From: Archangium primigenium
GTDB lineage: Bacteria > Myxococcota > Myxococcia > Myxococcales > Myxococcaceae
DNA: 64,000 nt
Reading direction: 5' to 3'
Assembly: GCF_016904885.1 (NCBI RefSeq)
Contig: NZ_JADWYI010000001.1
Coordinates: forward strand, 620,001 to 684,000
In this document: in pieces, positions 44,425-53,023 of the stretch
Layout of the letters: each line of letters starts with the position of its first letter
Position numbering within the stretch: the stretch's first letter is position 1
The notes under the pieces: generated by a model
Told to the model about the DNA's origin: nothing
Database searches by the model: none
Seen by the model: only the letters and a program-made list of their open reading frames with translations
Made by a program: the position numbers and the translations under genes

Positions 44425-44925
44425 ATGAAGAAGGTCTTCGTTGCCGAGTGCAGGCTGGGCCGAGGTGTGTTCGCCGCGGTGCCTTTCAAGCGGGGAGACG
44501 TCATCCTCACCTTCGCGGGCCAATTGCGCTCGCTGCGCGACATCCTGGGCCGTCCCGACTCCTTCAACATGCTGCAGGTCGGGCGTGACGAGTACCTGGA
44601 ATTGGAGGCGCCGGGCCTCTATGGCAACCACTCGTGCGAGCCCAACGCGGGCCTCCAGGACAACACCACGCTCGTGGCCCTGCGCGACATCCTCGCCGGG
44701 GAGGAGATCCTCTACGATTACTCCACCACCATGAGCGAGGACCCGGAGACCATGGAGTGCCGCTGCTGCACCCGGCTCTGCCGGGGCATGGTGCGCGACT
44801 TCCAGCACTTGCCGCCCGAGGTGCGCCACCACTACCTGTCGCTCGGGCTGGTGCCGGACTTCATCCTGGAGGAGCAGACCGTGCGCCTGCCCCTGTTCTT
44901 CCAGGAAGGGCTCACGGGCTCCTGA
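44425..44925 (+). CDS. SET-domain protein
   Basis: ATG at 44425 follows GGGAG and gives 166 residues. The SET signature is clear: GRGVFAAVPFKRGDVI near the start, then NHSCEPNAG and the catalytic-type Tyr in YDYSTTM. After it CRCCTRLCRG resembles the Cys-rich post-SET zinc site. SET proteins transfer methyl groups from AdoMet to lysines, classically histones but also other proteins in bacteria. It is soluble and has no partner gene. Substrate unknown. Confidence 0.85.
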   Translation: MKKVFVAECRLGRGVFAAVPFKRGDVILTFAGQLRSLRDILGRPDSFNMLQVGRDEYLELEAPGLYGNHSCEPNAGLQDNTTLVALRDILAGEEILYDYSTTMSEDPETMECRCCTRLCRGMVRDFQHLPPEVRHHYLSLGLVPDFILEEQTVRLPLFFQEGLTGS

Positions 44926-44940
44926 GCCCCGAGCCGAGCC

Positions 44941-46161
44941 TCAGCGCCGCTCGACGCGCAGGCGCAGGGACTTGGGGCCGCGCAGGACCAGGTTGCCGCC
45001 CCAGTCGAGGGTCTCCTCCTGGCCGGGGGCGAACGTGAAGCGGCGCACCCGCCGGGACAGCTCCTCGAACGCCACCCGGGCCTCGAGCCGCGCCAGCGGC
45101 GCGCCCAGGCAGAAGTGCACGCCGTGGCCGAAGGAGTAGGAGCCCTGCGTCTCGCGCGTGATGTCGAAGCGCTCGGGATCCGCGTACTTGCGCGGGTCGC
45201 GGTTGGCCGAGCCGAACAGCGCCATCACCCGGGTGCCCGCGGGCAGGGTCCGCCCCGCCACGTCCACCTCCTGGGTGGTCAGGCGGAAGACGCCCTGCGC
45301 GGGCGAGTCGTAGCGCAGCATCTCCTCCACGGCGGGGGTCACGAGCTCCGGTTGGGCGACCAGGCGCTCCCACTCGCCGGGGTGGCGCAGGAAGGCCACC
45401 ACGCCATTGCCAATGAGGTTGGTGGTCGTCTCGTTGCCCGCGACGAGCAGCAGCCGCACGAAGGCGATGAGGTCTTGCGCCGTGAGGAAGTCGTCCGCGC
45501 CGCCCGCCTGGATGAGCGCGCTGATGAGGTCCTCGCGCGGGGCACGGCGGCGCTCCTCGATGGCCTGGGCGAGGTAGTCGTGCATGGCCCGGATGCTCTC
45601 CTCCAGCCGGGCCGGATCGGCGTTGACGACGGACAAGGCGCTCGTCTTGAGCGTGTCGTCCGACCAGCGCTTGAAGTCGCGGCGGCGCTCGGGCTCCACG
45701 CCGAGCAGCTCGGCGATGACCGTCACGGGCAGGGGCGCGGCCAGTCCCTCCACCAGCTCGACCTCGTCCGTGCGCAGCAACGCGTCGAGCAGCTCCCCGG
45801 TGAGCGCGCGGATGTGCGGCTCCAGCTCGGCCACGCGTCGGGGCGTGAAGGCGCGGCCCACCAGCGCGCGCAGCTGCGTGTGCAGGGGCGGATCCGCCGC
45901 GATGAGGTTCTTGTCCGTGCGCAAGAGCGCGCGCGTCTCCTCGCCCACCCGGATGCGCCGCTCGTTGGTGTCCATGCCCCGCGAGGAGAAGAGCGTGGGG
46001 TTCTTGAGGATGGGCCCGATGTCCTCGTGCCTCAGGACGACGTACGACTGCAGCAGCTCCTCCACGTAATGCAGGGGGCCCGCCTCACGCAGGCGCGCGT
46101 ACGTGGGGTAGGGATTGGCCAGGACGGCGCGGTCGAGCAGCGTCGGAGCAGCGGATGACAT
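44941..46161 (-). CDS. Cytochrome P450
   Basis: The 406-residue product has all the P450 landmarks: the I-helix AGNETT, the ExxR pair in EEMLR and the heme loop FGHGVHFCLG with the thiolate Cys. Its length and lack of a membrane anchor fit soluble bacterial class I enzymes that use a ferredoxin. No ferredoxin or secondary-metabolite genes are adjacent, so its substrate is unknown. A perfect 12-bp inverted repeat lies 26 bases upstream of the start. Confidence 0.95.
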   Translation of the reverse strand: MSSAAPTLLDRAVLANPYPTYARLREAGPLHYVEELLQSYVVLRHEDIGPILKNPTLFSSRGMDTNERRIRVGEETRALLRTDKNLIAADPPLHTQLRALVGRAFTPRRVAELEPHIRALTGELLDALLRTDEVELVEGLAAPLPVTVIAELLGVEPERRRDFKRWSDDTLKTSALSVVNADPARLEESIRAMHDYLAQAIEERRRAPREDLISALIQAGGADDFLTAQDLIAFVRLLLVAGNETTTNLIGNGVVAFLRHPGEWERLVAQPELVTPAVEEMLRYDSPAQGVFRLTTQEVDVAGRTLPAGTRVMALFGSANRDPRKYADPERFDITRETQGSYSFGHGVHFCLGAPLARLEARVAFEELSRRVRRFTFAPGQEETLDWGGNLVLRGPKSLRLRVERR

Positions 46162-46186
46162 GGGAAGGCCTCCGCCGCTCCTGTAA

Positions 46187-46217
46187 CGGGTGTCGTTGTG
46201 AGGTGCAACGACACCCG
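46187..46217. promoter_or_regulatory. Perfect 12-bp inverted repeat before the P450 gene
   Basis: CGGGTGTCGTTG (46187-46198) and CAACGACACCCG (46206-46217) are perfect arms separated by 7 bases. It sits between the stop of the ATPase gene and the P450 start, both on the minus strand. There is no T run, so an operator for the P450 gene is more likely than a terminator, though both are possible. Confidence 0.6.
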
Positions 46218-46245
46218 GATCCGAGGCCCGTGTCGCCGGCGGACG

Positions 46246-49200
46246 TCAGTGCCAGGTCGGCTTCTGCTCGGGGGAGCCGTCCTCCGGGGGAGCGGCCGTG
46301 CCCTGGGCGCGGGTGCGCTCAGCGAGCCGGAGCAACTCGTCGTCGGAGAGCTGCTCGGTGGCGAGCGCCGAGGCATCGGCCTTGACGCGGTCCACGCGGC
46401 CATCGCGGGCGATGTGGAACTCGCCGGTGGACTGGCCGGGGATGCGGGTCGGGTCCACGCGGGCCTCGCTGAGCATGGGCTTCATCTTGTCCAGGGAGAC
46501 CTTCTCCTTCACCCGGCCGATGAACCAGGCGCGGATGGTGTCCCGGCACTTGTAGTCCAGGTCGCCGGGGCTCTGGGTGGCGAGCATGACGCCCAGGCCG
46601 GCCGAGCGCGCGCGCTTGAGCAGGTTCTCCATGGGCTGCTTGGTGGAGGGCTGGCGCATGGCGGGCAGGTACATGTCCGCCTCGTCGAACATGAGCAGGG
46701 CCTGCAAGGTGCTGGAGGGGTTGCGGTTGAGCCAGCGCGTCACCTCGATGAGCAGCTGGCTCACCCAGAAGAGCACGTTGTTGTTGTCCCCGAGGAACTT
46801 GGTGCTGACGATGGTCAGCCGCGTCTTGCCGGGCTTCGCGTGCGCGCCCCGGCCAAGCAGCAGGTCCATATCGAGTTTCTCCGCCCCGCCGTCGAGCAAC
46901 ACCCGGGCATCCAGACGCAGCCGGTCCAGGTCATTGGCGAGCGTGTCGAAGAGCTTCACGTCCAGACGGCCCACGGCATTGACGAGCAGGGGATCCTTGT
47001 CGCCGATGAACTTGACGAGGCCTTCCAGGGTGACGGTCTCGGACGTGAGCTGGACGAACTGATCGATGGCCTGCGCGAGCAGCGTGCGGCAGGACTTGTC
47101 CTTGGGGCTCTGGCGGTATTCGAGCATGCCCGCGAGCGCCTCGGCGGCGTGGCGCGTGGCCTGCTGCCGGTCGAAGTCGGACAGCGCGGCGAGCCCGTCC
47201 GGGACGATGGGGATGGACAGGGGGCGGCCGTGGGGATGGCCCGGGGTGAAGAGGGCCACGTCGATGCGCTCGCGCAACAGGGCCTGCCGGGCGGCGCGGC
47301 GGGGATCGTCCACGTCCTGGGTCCAGAAGGCCTCGGAGGCGTAGCCAGCGAGGTCGCCCTTGCGATCCACCAGGATGACGGGCTTGCCCTGGATGAGGAG
47401 CTGCTCCACCACGTTGAGCGCGAGCGTCGTCTTGCCGCTGCCCGAGCCGCCGAGGAACGCGGCGTGCCGGGTGAACTCGTCGAGGCTGAAGACGATGGGC
47501 TCGCTCCGCATGCTGTCCGTCTCGCCGATGCGCACGGGCTCCTGACGGCCGCTCTTGGGGAGGGGCAGCTCGGCGGTCTGGGCTTTCTTGGGCAGCTCGA
47601 CGGTCTTCGGTGTATCGGGGCGCTTGCGCGGCTCGACGGACGCGGGCTCCCCCTTCTTGGAAAGCGGATCGAGGGGGAAGAGCTGGGTCTGGGAGGGCTT
47701 CCGGGAGAGCTTGGGCTCTTGTTCCGCGGGCGCCTTCTGGGACGGGGTGCTCCCGGTCCGCAGCTGGTCCAGCGCGAGGATGTCGCGCAGGGACTTGAGC
47801 TGGGTGAGCGGCTGACTGCCCTTGAGCCAGGCGGCGAAGTCGGGATGGGCGTCGTGCTGCTGGTGGAAGTCACGGAACGTGAGCAGCGTGCGGATGTCGC
47901 TGTCCTCGAGCACCGCGCGGCGGCCTCCCCCGCTGATGAGCTTGCCCAGCTCCGTGGCCGCCTGGGTCTTGGGATTGCTCGGGAAGTCACTCGTGCGCAC
48001 CACCACGGGTGTGCGGCCCCGGGCGTCCTCGCGCGCCTGTTCGATCTGGTTGGCGAGCCCTCCACCCCGGGTGCCCCGGTTGCACAGGGCCACGTACAGC
48101 TTCTCGTCGCCCGGCAGGACGTCCACCGCGACGTGCTCCCCCTGGAGGTGCGTCTCGAAGCGGTGCCCCGTGTCGAGCTCCCGCGCGCTGGCCTTCAGGG
48201 CCCACACGAGCAGCTGCGCCAGCTCGGCATCCTCCTCGGGCGGGGGCGTGGAGTGGCTGGTGCGGAAGTCGTTCCAGGCCTGGTCGAGCTCCACGGGCGG
48301 TGGTTTGGGCTTCTCGATGGAGATGTCGCCCGGCTCCGATTCCTCCGTCAGCGGGAAGCGCGAGGGGACCGCCCGGGTGCGCATGGCCTGCTCACGCCAG
48401 CGCCGGCAGGCGTCGAGCACCTCGCGCGTGCTCAGGCCCGACAGCCGCTCGAAGCCCTCGTGCGGGAAGGGATAGGTGGGCTCGGCGGGATCGAACGGCG
48501 CGTCCTCGGCCGCGTAGAGCTGCTCCAGACGGCGCTCGGTGATCAGCCGGGCCTCGTCGGCGGTGCGCCGGTTTTTGAGCTCGATGGGCTCGGGGTCACG
48601 CTCGACGCGATCCAGGATGGACCGGGTGAGCCGGGCCTTGAGGCCATTCCAGAAGTCCGTGAGGCAGCTGATGACGATGATGGACGAGGGGGCCCGCTCG
48701 GCGAAGTCACACAGCAGGTGCATGGCATTGCGGAACACCTGGGCCTTGTCCGCTTCCAGGTCGAAGCCCTCCAACTGGTCCACGCACAGCACGAGCGAGT
48801 GGTTGAGCGTCGACATGAGCCTGCCCAGGTGCAGCACCATGTCCTGGGGATCCGTGTCGTGGATGCGCGGCACGAGCCCACCGAGCACCTTGCGGTCGTT
48901 GTCGGACAGGTTCTCGCAGCGCAGGTAGCGCAGGACACGGCCGCGGATGCGCGTGTCGTCGCGCTGCAGGTAGAGCAGCGCGCGCAGCAGATCCAGATCC
49001 AGCTTCTGGAACTCGGGCCGCTTCTGCAGGTCGTCCGCGGCGTTCTCCACCAGGATGGAGATCTCGTCCGGGTCCTGGTCGGGATCCGCGAGCAGGGCGG
49101 CCACCTGACCGCAATGCGAGAGCAGCACGTCGGACAGCTTGCGCAAGCCGGAGTGGGACTCGCCGGGCTCACAGTAGGGCTGATCCAACGAGTCGATGAG

Positions 49201-49551
49201 GTTGCTCAGGACGTAGCGTCCGGGGTTGGCCGTGGACGTCGTCATCTGCATGTAGCCCACGAAGCCCAGGCCGTTCTCGTGGGTGTGCGAGCGGAAGGCG
49301 CGCAGCAGGTGCGTCTTGCCGCAGCCCGAGTCGCCGAGCAGCAGCAGGATGCGTCCGGAGGGCGTGCCCGGGGGCGTGGTGGCGCGGTGGAGCATGCGCT
49401 CGAAGGCGGAGCGCGCCTCCTGGTGCACGGAGCCGACGTCGAAGGGATCTCCCCGCCACACCTCGTGCCGGTGCTGGATGGAGTGGAAGACCTCGGTGCG
49501 ATCCGACAGGAAGGCGTCGAGGCGAGCATCAAGGGTGTCGGTCTGGGTCAT
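46246..49551 (-). CDS. Double ATPase: N-terminal AAA+ plus C-terminal HerA-like motor
   Basis: The 1101-residue protein contains two complete P-loop modules. The first has Walker A GDSGCGKT (residues 73-80) and Walker B SLVLCVDQLEGF near 250, like AAA+/ORC-type switches. The middle (about 420-600) is a non-ATPase region of unknown fold, followed by a charged linker. The second has Walker A GGSGSGKTT near residue 700 and Walker B ALLMFDEADMYLP near 953, with MLATQSPGDLDY, typical of HerA/FtsK-like DNA translocases. It ends the three-gene operon with a wHTH-like protein and a Vsr/DUF559-type nuclease. Such a set suggests nucleic-acid defence. The exact family is not one I can name. Confidence 0.8.
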   Translation of the reverse strand: MTQTDTLDARLDAFLSDRTEVFHSIQHRHEVWRGDPFDVGSVHQEARSAFERMLHRATTPPGTPSGRILLLLGDSGCGKTHLLRAFRSHTHENGLGFVGYMQMTTSTANPGRYVLSNLIDSLDQPYCEPGESHSGLRKLSDVLLSHCGQVAALLADPDQDPDEISILVENAADDLQKRPEFQKLDLDLLRALLYLQRDDTRIRGRVLRYLRCENLSDNDRKVLGGLVPRIHDTDPQDMVLHLGRLMSTLNHSLVLCVDQLEGFDLEADKAQVFRNAMHLLCDFAERAPSSIIVISCLTDFWNGLKARLTRSILDRVERDPEPIELKNRRTADEARLITERRLEQLYAAEDAPFDPAEPTYPFPHEGFERLSGLSTREVLDACRRWREQAMRTRAVPSRFPLTEESEPGDISIEKPKPPPVELDQAWNDFRTSHSTPPPEEDAELAQLLVWALKASARELDTGHRFETHLQGEHVAVDVLPGDEKLYVALCNRGTRGGGLANQIEQAREDARGRTPVVVRTSDFPSNPKTQAATELGKLISGGGRRAVLEDSDIRTLLTFRDFHQQHDAHPDFAAWLKGSQPLTQLKSLRDILALDQLRTGSTPSQKAPAEQEPKLSRKPSQTQLFPLDPLSKKGEPASVEPRKRPDTPKTVELPKKAQTAELPLPKSGRQEPVRIGETDSMRSEPIVFSLDEFTRHAAFLGGSGSGKTTLALNVVEQLLIQGKPVILVDRKGDLAGYASEAFWTQDVDDPRRAARQALLRERIDVALFTPGHPHGRPLSIPIVPDGLAALSDFDRQQATRHAAEALAGMLEYRQSPKDKSCRTLLAQAIDQFVQLTSETVTLEGLVKFIGDKDPLLVNAVGRLDVKLFDTLANDLDRLRLDARVLLDGGAEKLDMDLLLGRGAHAKPGKTRLTIVSTKFLGDNNNVLFWVSQLLIEVTRWLNRNPSSTLQALLMFDEADMYLPAMRQPSTKQPMENLLKRARSAGLGVMLATQSPGDLDYKCRDTIRAWFIGRVKEKVSLDKMKPMLSEARVDPTRIPGQSTGEFHIARDGRVDRVKADASALATEQLSDDELLRLAERTRAQGTAAPPEDGSPEQKPTWH

Positions 49552-49587
49552 CGGCGTTCCCCCGGGGGCCGGTTGGCGGTGCGCGCG

Positions 49588-50580
49588 CTACAGGGCGACG
49601 AAGTGGAAGGTGGCGTTGAGGTAGCGGATCTCCGAGGCGGCGACGTCCGAGGGATCCATCAGCTCCACCATGTCGGCGCGGCTCAGGTCGAGCAGTCGCT
49701 TCTGGTTGGCCTCGAGCAGCCGCTGCTTGAAGGCGCGCTCGTCCAGCGTCGCGTCGCCGAGGTGACGCCAGACATGGGAGATGAAGACGCGATTCTCCCC
49801 GAAACGCCCGCTCGTCGCGTCCCGGGCCGCCCGCTTCACGCGCTCGGCGAAGGCGGACAGGGGCTCCTCGGCGGGCGCGGCTTTTGGCGCGGGAGCGGGG
49901 GCCGGAGCGGGCTCGGACGCGGGCAGGAGCCACGCCTGGAGCGCGGCCTGACGCAGGCTCTCCGCGTCCGTGCGCCGGGCGCCCACCTGGCGCGCGGCGA
50001 GCTGCTCCAGCGCCTGGCCGGGCTTCACCTCGCGCGAGGACTGGAGCATCCGCCCGAGCAGGAAGGACTGCACGTTCGTGAGGCTGAAGGGCTTGTCCGT
50101 CTCCACGCCCAACTGCTTCCAGCACAGCTCGTCCTGCACGGCCCGCAGCGAGCGCTCGCCCACGCGGCCCAGGCCCGTCTGCTTCTGCACGAGCACCGCC
50201 CGCAGGTCCCCCGCCCGGCCCATCTGCTCCCGGCGCGCCGGCGGCACGCCCAGGGCGCGCGCCGTCAGGTACGTGAGCCGCGCCTTCTTCCAGGTGAGGC
50301 CCTTGGGCACGCGCTCCTCGCCGAGGAAGCGCAGCGCCCGTGCCTTGCCCTCGCGCGTGAGCCCCAGGCCCTTGCGCGCCGTCTGCTCGAGGAGCCCCTG
50401 CTCGGTGAGCGCCGCGAGCGTCGTGTCGAGCTGGGCCGTCCACTCGCCGGGGCTCCAGCGGTGCGCCGTGAGCGACTTGAGCGCGCTGGCGACCCCACTG
50501 CGCGCCCCCTTGCCCTCGGCGCGCGTCAGCAACCACACCAGCACCAGCTCCCCCACGCGCGACACTTCAACCCCCTGCAT
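49588..50580 (-). CDS. Winged-helix-like middle protein of the ATPase/nuclease operon
   Basis: ATG at 50580 has AGGAGG 6 bases upstream, better than ATG at 50586. It overlaps the nuclease gene by 14 bases and precedes the double ATPase by 36 bases. The 330-residue product starts with two helical segments resembling winged helices (VGELVLVWLLTRAEGKGARS; TLAALTEQGLLEQTARKGLG). A Pro/Ala linker near 225-240 leads to a conserved-looking end with ENRVFISHVWRHLGD, RLLDLSRADMVELMDP and SEIRYLNATFHFV. No catalytic motif is visible. It may be a DNA-binding or adaptor subunit. Confidence 0.7.
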   Translation of the reverse strand: MQGVEVSRVGELVLVWLLTRAEGKGARSGVASALKSLTAHRWSPGEWTAQLDTTLAALTEQGLLEQTARKGLGLTREGKARALRFLGEERVPKGLTWKKARLTYLTARALGVPPARREQMGRAGDLRAVLVQKQTGLGRVGERSLRAVQDELCWKQLGVETDKPFSLTNVQSFLLGRMLQSSREVKPGQALEQLAARQVGARRTDAESLRQAALQAWLLPASEPAPAPAPAPKAAPAEEPLSAFAERVKRAARDATSGRFGENRVFISHVWRHLGDATLDERAFKQRLLEANQKRLLDLSRADMVELMDPSDVAASEIRYLNATFHFVAL

Positions 50581-51934
50581 CTCCATCCTCCTGGTGTGAC
50601 GGAGCCTCCACGAGGCCTTCCCGTCGGAGCGAGACGACGTCGCGCAGAGTGTCCCGGATTTCCTCCAGCCTGGCCACCACGTCTCGCGCCAGGAAGCGCA
50701 CCACCCAGTAGCCGTGGCACTGCAGGGCCAGGTCCTTGCGCCGGTCCCGGCGGTAGTCCGCCTCGCCCCGGAAGTGGTGGTAGCCGTCCACCTCGATCGC
50801 CACCCGCAGCCGCCGCGAGAGGAAATCCACCTCCACCTCCCGGCCCCTCAGCCGGAACTCGGCCTTCGCGTTGAGCTGGAACAGGCCCCGGGTGTCCGGC
50901 AGGGCCTCGAGCAGGGCGTACAGGAAGCGCTCCGCGGCGCTGCGCGCCTGATCCGCCGCCTCGGGCCCCTCCTGCACGGTGGCCTCGACCCGCCGAGAGG
51001 CCTCGCCGTAGTGCGTCAGCACCTCGTCGGGAACGCCCTCCTCCGCCAATCGCAAGAGGGGGGGGCTGGGGGTCTGCCCTTCCCCCGCGAGCCCCAGGGC
51101 CGCGAGCCGTCCGCGCACCTCCTCGGGGGACGGGGTGCCCAGGGGCAGCCAGCCCTCGCGCACGTGGGCGTGCTCCCGGCGCTCGCCGCCGCGCAGGTAC
51201 GCCTCGCCCTCGGCCGCCGACGCCTGGAGCGCCACCACCAGGGCGGGCACCGCCTCGCAGGCCTGGGACGCCAACCGCGCCGCGTCCGCGAGCCACCGGG
51301 CGTCCCCCGGACCGGACAGGAGCACGGCGGGCGCTCGCCGCTCGGGCACCAGGGCGTGCATCGCCGCCAGCGCCCGGAGCGGCTCCTGGGGCCAGAGCGC
51401 CAGCAGCGCGTCCACGGCCCCGCCGGACTTGTGGAGAACTTGTGCGGGACGCAGCAACCCCTGGCAGGCCGTGGCCACGTCTCCCGGGGGCAGGTGGGGC
51501 CAGAGCACCCGGAGGAGGACGTCGCGCTCGTGCTCGGTCTTCCCCTCCAGGCGGGCGGGCAGTGTCCCGGAATCCAGGTGGGCGGCGGCGCCGAGGAAGT
51601 CCGCGGCGAAGCGCGCGAGCGGCTGGAGGCCCTCGAGCGCCGTGAGCCATTCGCGCACGAGGCCCGGAGCGGAGGGCTCGGCGAGGAGCACGAGGGCCCG
51701 GGCGTGGGGCGCGAGCCAGGCGCGCCAGAGGGTCAGGGCGGCCACGGGGGGGCCGGCGAGCACGGTGAGGGTGGGGATGCCCTGCGCGCGCCGGCGCTGA
51801 TGCCGCTCCAGGGTGTTCGGGAGGGGAGGCGGGGAGGAGCGGGGCGCGGGCATGTCCGGGAGCGTCCCCGAGGTCCAGGCGAGGAGGCAAGCCGGGGGGG
51901 TGACGGGTGGCGGTGTCAAGCGTCGGGAGGACAT
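50567..51934 (-). CDS. Protein with C-terminal Vsr/DUF559-like nuclease domain
   Basis: I use ATG at 51934 (MSSRRLTPPPVTPPA); ATG at 51853 is an alternative, since neither has a strong ribosome site. The 455-residue product has an Ala/Leu/Arg-rich N-terminal 330 residues without a recognised domain. The C-terminus reads VEVDFLSRRLRVAIEVDGYH, then RRDRRKDLALQCHGYWVVRF. That matches the PD-(D/E)XK-type Vsr/DUF559 fold (acidic D...ExD with following His and Arg). It is first in an operon with a wHTH-like protein and the double ATPase, and is divergent from gshB. It is probably the cutting subunit. Confidence 0.72.
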   Translation of the reverse strand: MSSRRLTPPPVTPPACLLAWTSGTLPDMPAPRSSPPPLPNTLERHQRRRAQGIPTLTVLAGPPVAALTLWRAWLAPHARALVLLAEPSAPGLVREWLTALEGLQPLARFAADFLGAAAHLDSGTLPARLEGKTEHERDVLLRVLWPHLPPGDVATACQGLLRPAQVLHKSGGAVDALLALWPQEPLRALAAMHALVPERRAPAVLLSGPGDARWLADAARLASQACEAVPALVVALQASAAEGEAYLRGGERREHAHVREGWLPLGTPSPEEVRGRLAALGLAGEGQTPSPPLLRLAEEGVPDEVLTHYGEASRRVEATVQEGPEAADQARSAAERFLYALLEALPDTRGLFQLNAKAEFRLRGREVEVDFLSRRLRVAIEVDGYHHFRGEADYRRDRRKDLALQCHGYWVVRFLARDVVARLEEIRDTLRDVVSLRREGLVEAPSHQEDGDAGG

Positions 51935-52010
51935 GCTTTTTCTGTCGCGCGGGCGCACCCGTCCGTCTTACTCACCGCCCTGCTTTTCCTCCCTCCTTGG
52001 AGTCATGCCC

Positions 52011-52970
52011 ATGACCGCGCTCACCCTCGGCTTCCTGATGGACCCCCTCGAGACGGTCCGGGTGGACCATGACTCCACCTTCGCGCTGATGCTGGAGGCG
52101 CAGCGGCGGGGGCACCGGGTGCGCTACTTCGAGCAGCCGTGGCTGCGCTTCGGGGGCTCGCGCGCGGAGGCGCGGATGCGCACGGTGACGGTGCGGCGCG
52201 AGCCCGGGCGGGCGTTCGACATCCTGGACGAGGAGGTGCGGCCGCTCACGGAGCTGGATGCGCTGTTCCTGCGCAAGGATCCGCCGGTGGACGCGGACTT
52301 CATCCAGGCCACGCACCTGGTGGAGCTGCACAACGGGCGCACGCCGGTGTTCATCAACAACCCGGTGGGCATCCGCGACGCGAACGAGAAGCTGTTCGGC
52401 CTGCGCTTTCCGGACCTGATGCCCGAGACGCTCATCGCGCGCAACATGGCGGACCTGTCCCGGTTCGTGGCGGACCACCCGGCGGGCACCATCCTCAAGC
52501 CGGTGGAAGGCTTTGGCGGCCAGGGCATCGTCTTCCTGGCGCCGGGGGACCGCAACACGCGCTCGCTCCTGGAGGTGCTCACGGTGGGTGGGCGCAAGGC
52601 CATTGTGGCGCAGGCGTACCTGCCGGAGAGCCGCAACGGAGACAAGCGCATCATCCTGGTCAACGGCGAGCCGTGTGGCGCGGTGCTGCGGGTGCCGGCG
52701 AGCGACGATCACCGGGGCAACATGGCGGCCGGGGGCAAGCCGGTGAAGACGGAGCTCACGGCGCGCGAGCGGGAGATCTGCGCGCGCATCAAGCCGGCGC
52801 TCCTGGAGCGGGGCCTGTACCTGGTGGGCATCGACGTGATTGGCGACTGGCTCACCGAGGTGAACGTCACCAGCCCCACGGGCATCGTGGAGATCGATCA
52901 CCTGGACCAGGTGAGCGTGGAGGGCAAGGTGATTGATTTGGCCGAGCAGCTCGTGGGCGCGCGCACGTAG
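52011..52970 (+). CDS. gshB: Glutathione synthetase
   Basis: ATG at 52011 has GGAG 8 bases upstream; ATG at 52005 is too close to it. The 319-residue product matches GshB: start LTLGFLMDPLETV, the segment FLRKDPPVDADFI, the ATP-grasp loop KPVEGFGGQGI and the end TEVNVTSPTGI. It joins gamma-glutamylcysteine and glycine using ATP. No gshA gene is nearby. It is a housekeeping-type gene between two defence-like operons. Confidence 0.95.
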   Translation: MTALTLGFLMDPLETVRVDHDSTFALMLEAQRRGHRVRYFEQPWLRFGGSRAEARMRTVTVRREPGRAFDILDEEVRPLTELDALFLRKDPPVDADFIQATHLVELHNGRTPVFINNPVGIRDANEKLFGLRFPDLMPETLIARNMADLSRFVADHPAGTILKPVEGFGGQGIVFLAPGDRNTRSLLEVLTVGGRKAIVAQAYLPESRNGDKRIILVNGEPCGAVLRVPASDDHRGNMAAGGKPVKTELTAREREICARIKPALLERGLYLVGIDVIGDWLTEVNVTSPTGIVEIDHLDQVSVEGKVIDLAEQLVGART

Positions 52971-53023
52971 GAGCCGACAGCGGATACCCTCGCCCGGAGT
53001 GCGGCGCCGGGCGATAGTAACGC

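Noticed and set aside
46198-50874. Plus-strand open frame of 1558 codons
   Set aside because: It is the complement of the double ATPase and wHTH-like genes. The minus-strand frames carry complete Walker motifs and ribosome sites; this one is an artefact of high-GC codon use.
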